Positions 60,739 to 64,000 of a stretch of DNA of 64,000 nt are shown one piece after another. This DNA is from Hyphococcus sp. (GTDB taxonomy: Bacteria > Pseudomonadota > Alphaproteobacteria > Caulobacterales > Parvularculaceae). Made by a program: the position numbers and the translations under genes. The notes beneath the pieces are model-generated. The model was not told where the DNA came from. It searched no databases and worked only from the letters and a program-made list of their open reading frames with translations. The stretch spans positions 1 to 64,000 of the forward strand of contig JAJFGF010000010.1 in assembly GCA_021776245.1 (NCBI GenBank). Reading direction: 5' to 3'. Within the stretch, counting starts at the first letter, position 1. Each line of letters begins with the position of its first letter.

Positions 60739-61769
60739 ATTTGGCTTCGCTGTTGCAGGATATCGCCAATCATTTTCACCGCGATGGCCCGGTTGTGCGT
60801 GTCACCATTATTGATGCGCGAGGCTCAACGCCGCGTGAAATGGGCGCCGCGATGATGGTCTCTGTGGAGACTGTGGCGGGCACGATTGGCGGCGGCGCCC
60901 TGGAATATGACGCGATTGCACATGCCAGGATGCAGCTCGAAAAAGATGCAGATCAAGCCTGGCAGCGTGATGTCAAAGACTATCCGCTTGGGCCGCGGCT
61001 GGGGCAATGTTGCGGCGGCCATGTGCGGCTTTTGTTTGAACGCTATGGCGTTGAAGAGATGGCGGCGCTTACTGGCGCCGGCTGCGATGAGGCGTTTCTT
61101 ATCGCGCGACCGTTATCCGCCGGGTCCGCGCCAATTGTGATTACGCCCACACAGGATATGAGCCTGGCGCCCGGTTTTGTCCGCGCGCTAATCCAGACTC
61201 AAATTGACGAGAGCAATTCTGAATTCCAATCTGAGTTGGTAAAAGGCGCCGGAGGCGAATGGTTCACAGAACCCCTCTACAAAAAACGCTTGCCGATATT
61301 TCTTTACGGGGCGGGTCATGTGGGCCGTGAAGTCGTGCGCGTGTTCGAAGGCCTTGCGGCTGAAATTACCTGGATCGATACTGACGAAAACCGGTTTCCC
61401 GAACCTGTGCCGAACCATGTTCAACGCCTCGCCGTCGCGGCGCCGCATGAGGCTGTGGCCTATGCGCCGGACGATGCCTTTCACATTGTAATGAGCTATT
61501 CCCACCCGCTTGATCTTGAGATTTGTCACGCGGTTTTGAAGCGCGGAAGCTTTCAGTATCTCGGGCTTATCGGCTCAATGACCAAGCGGGGGCGATTTTT
61601 GAATCGATTGAAGAAGCTGGGCGTCAAAGAGGCAGATCTGTCGCGGCTGACTTGCCCCATTGGCGCCGGCGGTCCTGCAAGCAAGGATCCCGCGGTCATT
61701 GCTATTTCGCTGGCGGCGGAGATATTACGTCTCGCCGAAACGCCCCAAAACTATCAAGAGACTGATTGA
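60729..61769 (+). CDS. xdhC: Xanthine dehydrogenase accessory protein XdhC
   Basis: This 346-residue maturation factor binds and sulfurates the molybdenum cofactor and inserts it into XdhB. The N-terminal XdhC/CoxI domain shows DARGSTPREMGAAMMV and GTIGGGALEYDAI with QCCGGHVRLLFE, and the C-terminal Rossmann domain shows LYGAGHVGREVVRVFEGL and YLGLIGSMTKRGRFLNRL. The start is TTG 60729, overlapping xdhB, or TTG 60741; neither has a strong Shine-Dalgarno. The guanine deaminase gene follows 14 bp later. Confidence 0.93.
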   Translation: MGINLASLLQDIANHFHRDGPVVRVTIIDARGSTPREMGAAMMVSVETVAGTIGGGALEYDAIAHARMQLEKDADQAWQRDVKDYPLGPRLGQCCGGHVRLLFERYGVEEMAALTGAGCDEAFLIARPLSAGSAPIVITPTQDMSLAPGFVRALIQTQIDESNSEFQSELVKGAGGEWFTEPLYKKRLPIFLYGAGHVGREVVRVFEGLAAEITWIDTDENRFPEPVPNHVQRLAVAAPHEAVAYAPDDAFHIVMSYSHPLDLEICHAVLKRGSFQYLGLIGSMTKRGRFLNRLKKLGVKEADLSRLTCPIGAGGPASKDPAVIAISLAAEILRLAETPQNYQETD

Positions 61770-61783
61770 AACAGAGCTGAATA

Positions 61784-63109
61784 ATGAATCAAAATAACAG
61801 CCGGTCTATCCTGCGCGGCCAGACGCTGTCATTTTCGGCAAATCCGTTTGACGGAGACCCGGCCGGTTCCATCGACCATATCGAGGATGGCGCTGTCCTG
61901 ATCGAGGATGGCTGCATTATCGCCGCCGGTGCGGCGGCGGACATTCTAACGCAGGGCATCGGCGCGCCGATCACCAATCATGGCAATGGCTTGATCATGG
62001 CCGGGTTTGTCGACGCTCACATTCATTATCCGCAGGTCGATATTATCGGGTCCCACGCCGAGGGCCTTGTCGAGTGGCTGCAAGAGCATACGTTTCCATG
62101 CGAAACGCAATTTGACGATGAAAAGCTTGCGAAAAACACGGCAGAATTTTTTCTCGACCAGTGTTTTCAAAACGGCGTTACGTCGGCAAGCGTTTATTGC
62201 ACCGTTCATCCGCAATCAGTAACGAGTTTTTTCGAAGCGGCGTCGCGTCGCAATGCCTGCATGGCGGCGGGCAAGGTTTGTATGGACCGGAACGCACCTG
62301 CGAATCTAAGCGACAGCGCGCAATCCGCTTATGACGACACCAAAGCACTGATCGAGATGTGGCACGGTCGAGGCCGCAACACTTACGCGATTACGCCGCG
62401 CTTCGCGCTGTCATCGTCGCAGGAGCAACTCGAAGCCCTTGGCGCCCTATGGAAGGAACACCCCGAGGTTTTGATGCAGACGCACCTCTCCGAGACGCAA
62501 GATGAAATCGCCCAGGTGCGGGCGGCGCATCCAGATCACAAAAGCTATTACGGGATTTATGAAGCTTTCGGCCTTACTGGTCCGGGCGCGATCTTCGGAC
62601 ACTGCATCCATCTCAGCGACAATGAACGAAAAGCCATCAGCGACAGCGGCGCGGCGATTGCTCATTGCCCAACATCAAATGCTTTCATGGGCTCCGGGCA
62701 TTTCGATCTCGCCGCAACGCGGCGAGCGGGTCCGAATACAACGATTGCGCTCGCTTCCGACATTGGCGCCGGAACGTCATTTTCGCCTTTTGTCACCATG
62801 CGCGCCGCCTATGAAGCTGCGCGCGTTTATGGCCGCATCTTGCATCCCGCCGAAGCCTTCTGGATGGCGACCTGCGGCGGCGCCAAAGCAATGCGGCTTG
62901 ACGACAGGGTCGGCAATCTTGCGCCGGGCATGGACGCGGACTTGATTGTCCTCGATTTGAAATCAACGCCGCTGATCGCCCGCCGTGTTGAGCGTGCCCG
63001 CGACATACACGAAGCCCTGTTTTCGCAAATGATCATGGCCGATGAGCGCGCCGTAAAGGCGACTTATGTGGCGGGTGAAAAAGCTTTTGAGGGCGTCCGC
63101 GCCAATTGA
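61784..63109 (+). CDS. guaD: Guanine deaminase
   Basis: This 441-residue amidohydrolase converts guanine to xanthine. Metal ligands are visible in GFVDAHIHYPQ near 78-88, QTHLSET near 234-240, FGHCIHLSD near 271-279 and SDIGAGTSFS near 325-334. HAEGLVEWLQEHTFPCE near 93-109 is the guanine deaminase-specific stretch. It supplies xanthine to XdhAB encoded upstream and completes the plus-strand purine operon. Its product would enter the urate pathway with PuuD and hydroxyisourate hydrolase. Confidence 0.95.
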   Translation: MNQNNSRSILRGQTLSFSANPFDGDPAGSIDHIEDGAVLIEDGCIIAAGAAADILTQGIGAPITNHGNGLIMAGFVDAHIHYPQVDIIGSHAEGLVEWLQEHTFPCETQFDDEKLAKNTAEFFLDQCFQNGVTSASVYCTVHPQSVTSFFEAASRRNACMAAGKVCMDRNAPANLSDSAQSAYDDTKALIEMWHGRGRNTYAITPRFALSSSQEQLEALGALWKEHPEVLMQTHLSETQDEIAQVRAAHPDHKSYYGIYEAFGLTGPGAIFGHCIHLSDNERKAISDSGAAIAHCPTSNAFMGSGHFDLAATRRAGPNTTIALASDIGAGTSFSPFVTMRAAYEAARVYGRILHPAEAFWMATCGGAKAMRLDDRVGNLAPGMDADLIVLDLKSTPLIARRVERARDIHEALFSQMIMADERAVKATYVAGEKAFEGVRAN

Positions 63110-63113
63110 TCGG

Positions 63114-64000
63114 CTAACTTCCATCTCCCAGTTCCGCATCAATCCACGCGCCCAGCAAGGCGCGTTCTTCTTGCGTCATCTCCGTCAAATTGCCCGGCGG
63201 CATAACCTGATTATCAACAGCTTGCACGCGCATTTGCGGCGCATGCTGTTTAATAAGATCGATGGTGTCATATGCAACACCGCCAGGCGCTGCATCCACA
63301 TAGTCGGTTGGATTGGCCGAGTGACAAACACCGCATCGTATTTGGACAATCCCAAAGACCTGATCAGTTAAATCCATCGCAGCAATGTCCGCAGGCGCTG
63401 CCGCATTCGCGCTTTTGTCTGAGGGCCGCCAGGCGACGAACGCCATCAAGATCAGCAAGAGCATTGAAGCGGTTGGCCATTGCCAGCGCAAGCCGGCGCC
63501 ATGGACGCCGCTGTCATGAGCGTTGAAAAAATGCCGGACCACCGCGCCAATCGGCAGGATCAACGCCACGACGACCCAGTTCATCGGATGCCCGAAGGTC
63601 ATCGGATAATGGTTCGAGATCATCATGAAGAGAACCGGCAGGGTGAGGTAATTATTATGGGTCGATCGCAGCTTAGCGATCTTGCCAAATTCCGGATTGG
63701 GGATCTTTCCCGCTTTCAAGTCTGCGACAACGATTTTCTGATTGGGAATGATCACAAAGAAAACATTGCCGGTCATGATCGTGCCGATCATGGCGCCAAT
63801 GTGCAAAAAGACGGCGCGGGCGGAAAAAAGCTCACCCAATCCGAATGCGGCGCCGACTATCAGCACAAACAGAACGCCGAACATCGCCGTCTGGTTTTCT
63901 TTTAAGGGAGATTTGCAGAGCGCATCATAGACCAGCCAGCTGGCGACCAGCACGCCGATCGAAATGCCAACCGCCTGGAGCTTTGACAGGACAAGGACCG
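63114..64000 (-). CDS. puuD: Urate hydroxylase PuuD (membrane cytochrome-type urate oxidase), 5' end outside window
   Basis: The visible 295 codons are the C-terminal part. There are several membrane helices with conserved FLHIGAMIGTIMTGNVFFVIIPNQK, LRSTHNNYLTLPVLFMMISNHYP and GVVRHFFN-like blocks, then a periplasmic cytochrome c domain with heme motif CGVCHSANPTDY. PuuD oxidises urate to 5-hydroxyisourate and hands electrons to the respiratory chain, replacing soluble uricase. The frame is open to base 64000, so the start lies beyond the window. It is convergent with guaD, five bases apart. Confidence 0.93.
   Translation of the reverse strand, partial: VLVLSKLQAVGISIGVLVASWLVYDALCKSPLKENQTAMFGVLFVLIVGAAFGLGELFSARAVFLHIGAMIGTIMTGNVFFVIIPNQKIVVADLKAGKIPNPEFGKIAKLRSTHNNYLTLPVLFMMISNHYPMTFGHPMNWVVVALILPIGAVVRHFFNAHDSGVHGAGLRWQWPTASMLLLILMAFVAWRPSDKSANAAAPADIAAMDLTDQVFGIVQIRCGVCHSANPTDYVDAAPGGVAYDTIDLIKQHAPQMRVQAVDNQVMPPGNLTEMTQEERALLGAWIDAELGDGS

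Noticed and set aside
1-64000. tRNA, rRNA or CRISPR features
   Set aside because: No cloverleaf-like or regularly spaced repeat pattern was found by eye in the intergenic regions.

Overview
This is about 64 kb of chromosome from a GC-rich aerobic Gram-negative, most likely an alphaproteobacterium. Pointers are a Bradyrhizobium coxMNOP-like oxidase cluster, a FecIR-controlled TonB receptor, a PuuD-type cytochrome-linked urate oxidase, and an alphaproteobacterial-type dispersed palindromic repeat near 42.5 kb. Genus cannot be read from the sequence. I found no tRNA, rRNA or CRISPR array.

Layout. (1) 0-8.7 kb is an accessory region: an IS110 transposase remnant, an HI0933-type flavoprotein, an EcoRII-like restriction endonuclease/Vsr/Dcm system, a secreted protein, a helix-turn-helix protein with a divergent small gene, and a nucleotidyltransferase-HEPN fusion. 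Three truncated copies of the 3' end of the gene at 8758-11115 separate these cargo units, so the region looks like a serial-insertion hotspot. (2) 8.7-17.8 kb is an aerobic aryl-CoA degradation cluster. Short-chain dehydrogenase, MarR, hydratase, acyl-CoA dehydrogenase, thioesterase, RidA and a monooxygenase/old-yellow-enzyme fusion form a tightly coupled operon, opposed by a fused hydratase/3-hydroxyacyl-CoA dehydrogenase. The best fit is CoA-dependent 2-aminobenzoate breakdown. Two matching palindromes sit at the operon promoter. (3) 17.8-28 kb holds TyrA-type prephenate dehydrogenase, then a FecI-FecR-TonB receptor-hydrolase-alcohol dehydrogenase-hydrolase set on the minus strand and a divergent semialdehyde dehydrogenase. 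Two identical-spacing promoter motifs lie before the sigma factor and the receptor. (4) 28.2-35.2 kb holds a beta-CASP RNase, PEP synthase (split by a one-base frameshift in an A9 run) and a P-type ATPase, with two FNR/FixK-type boxes.

(5) 35.3-42.3 kb encodes a DUF2189 membrane protein and a heme-copper oxidase (II, I, III, III, IV) with a membrane-anchored cytochrome c. (6) 42.5-50.5 kb carries a dispersed repeat, an XRE regulator and surface-glycan genes (deacetylase, GT4, amine oxidase-like protein, flippase-like protein, GT2, large membrane protein). (7) 51-64 kb is a deoxynucleoside and purine catabolic region. A deoxyribosyltransferase-family protein, PfkB kinase, DeoC and aldehyde dehydrogenases handle the sugar. 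Guanine deaminase, XdhABC, PuuD and hydroxyisourate hydrolase handle the base. Together they could degrade purine deoxynucleosides, such as those from DNA, as carbon and nitrogen sources.
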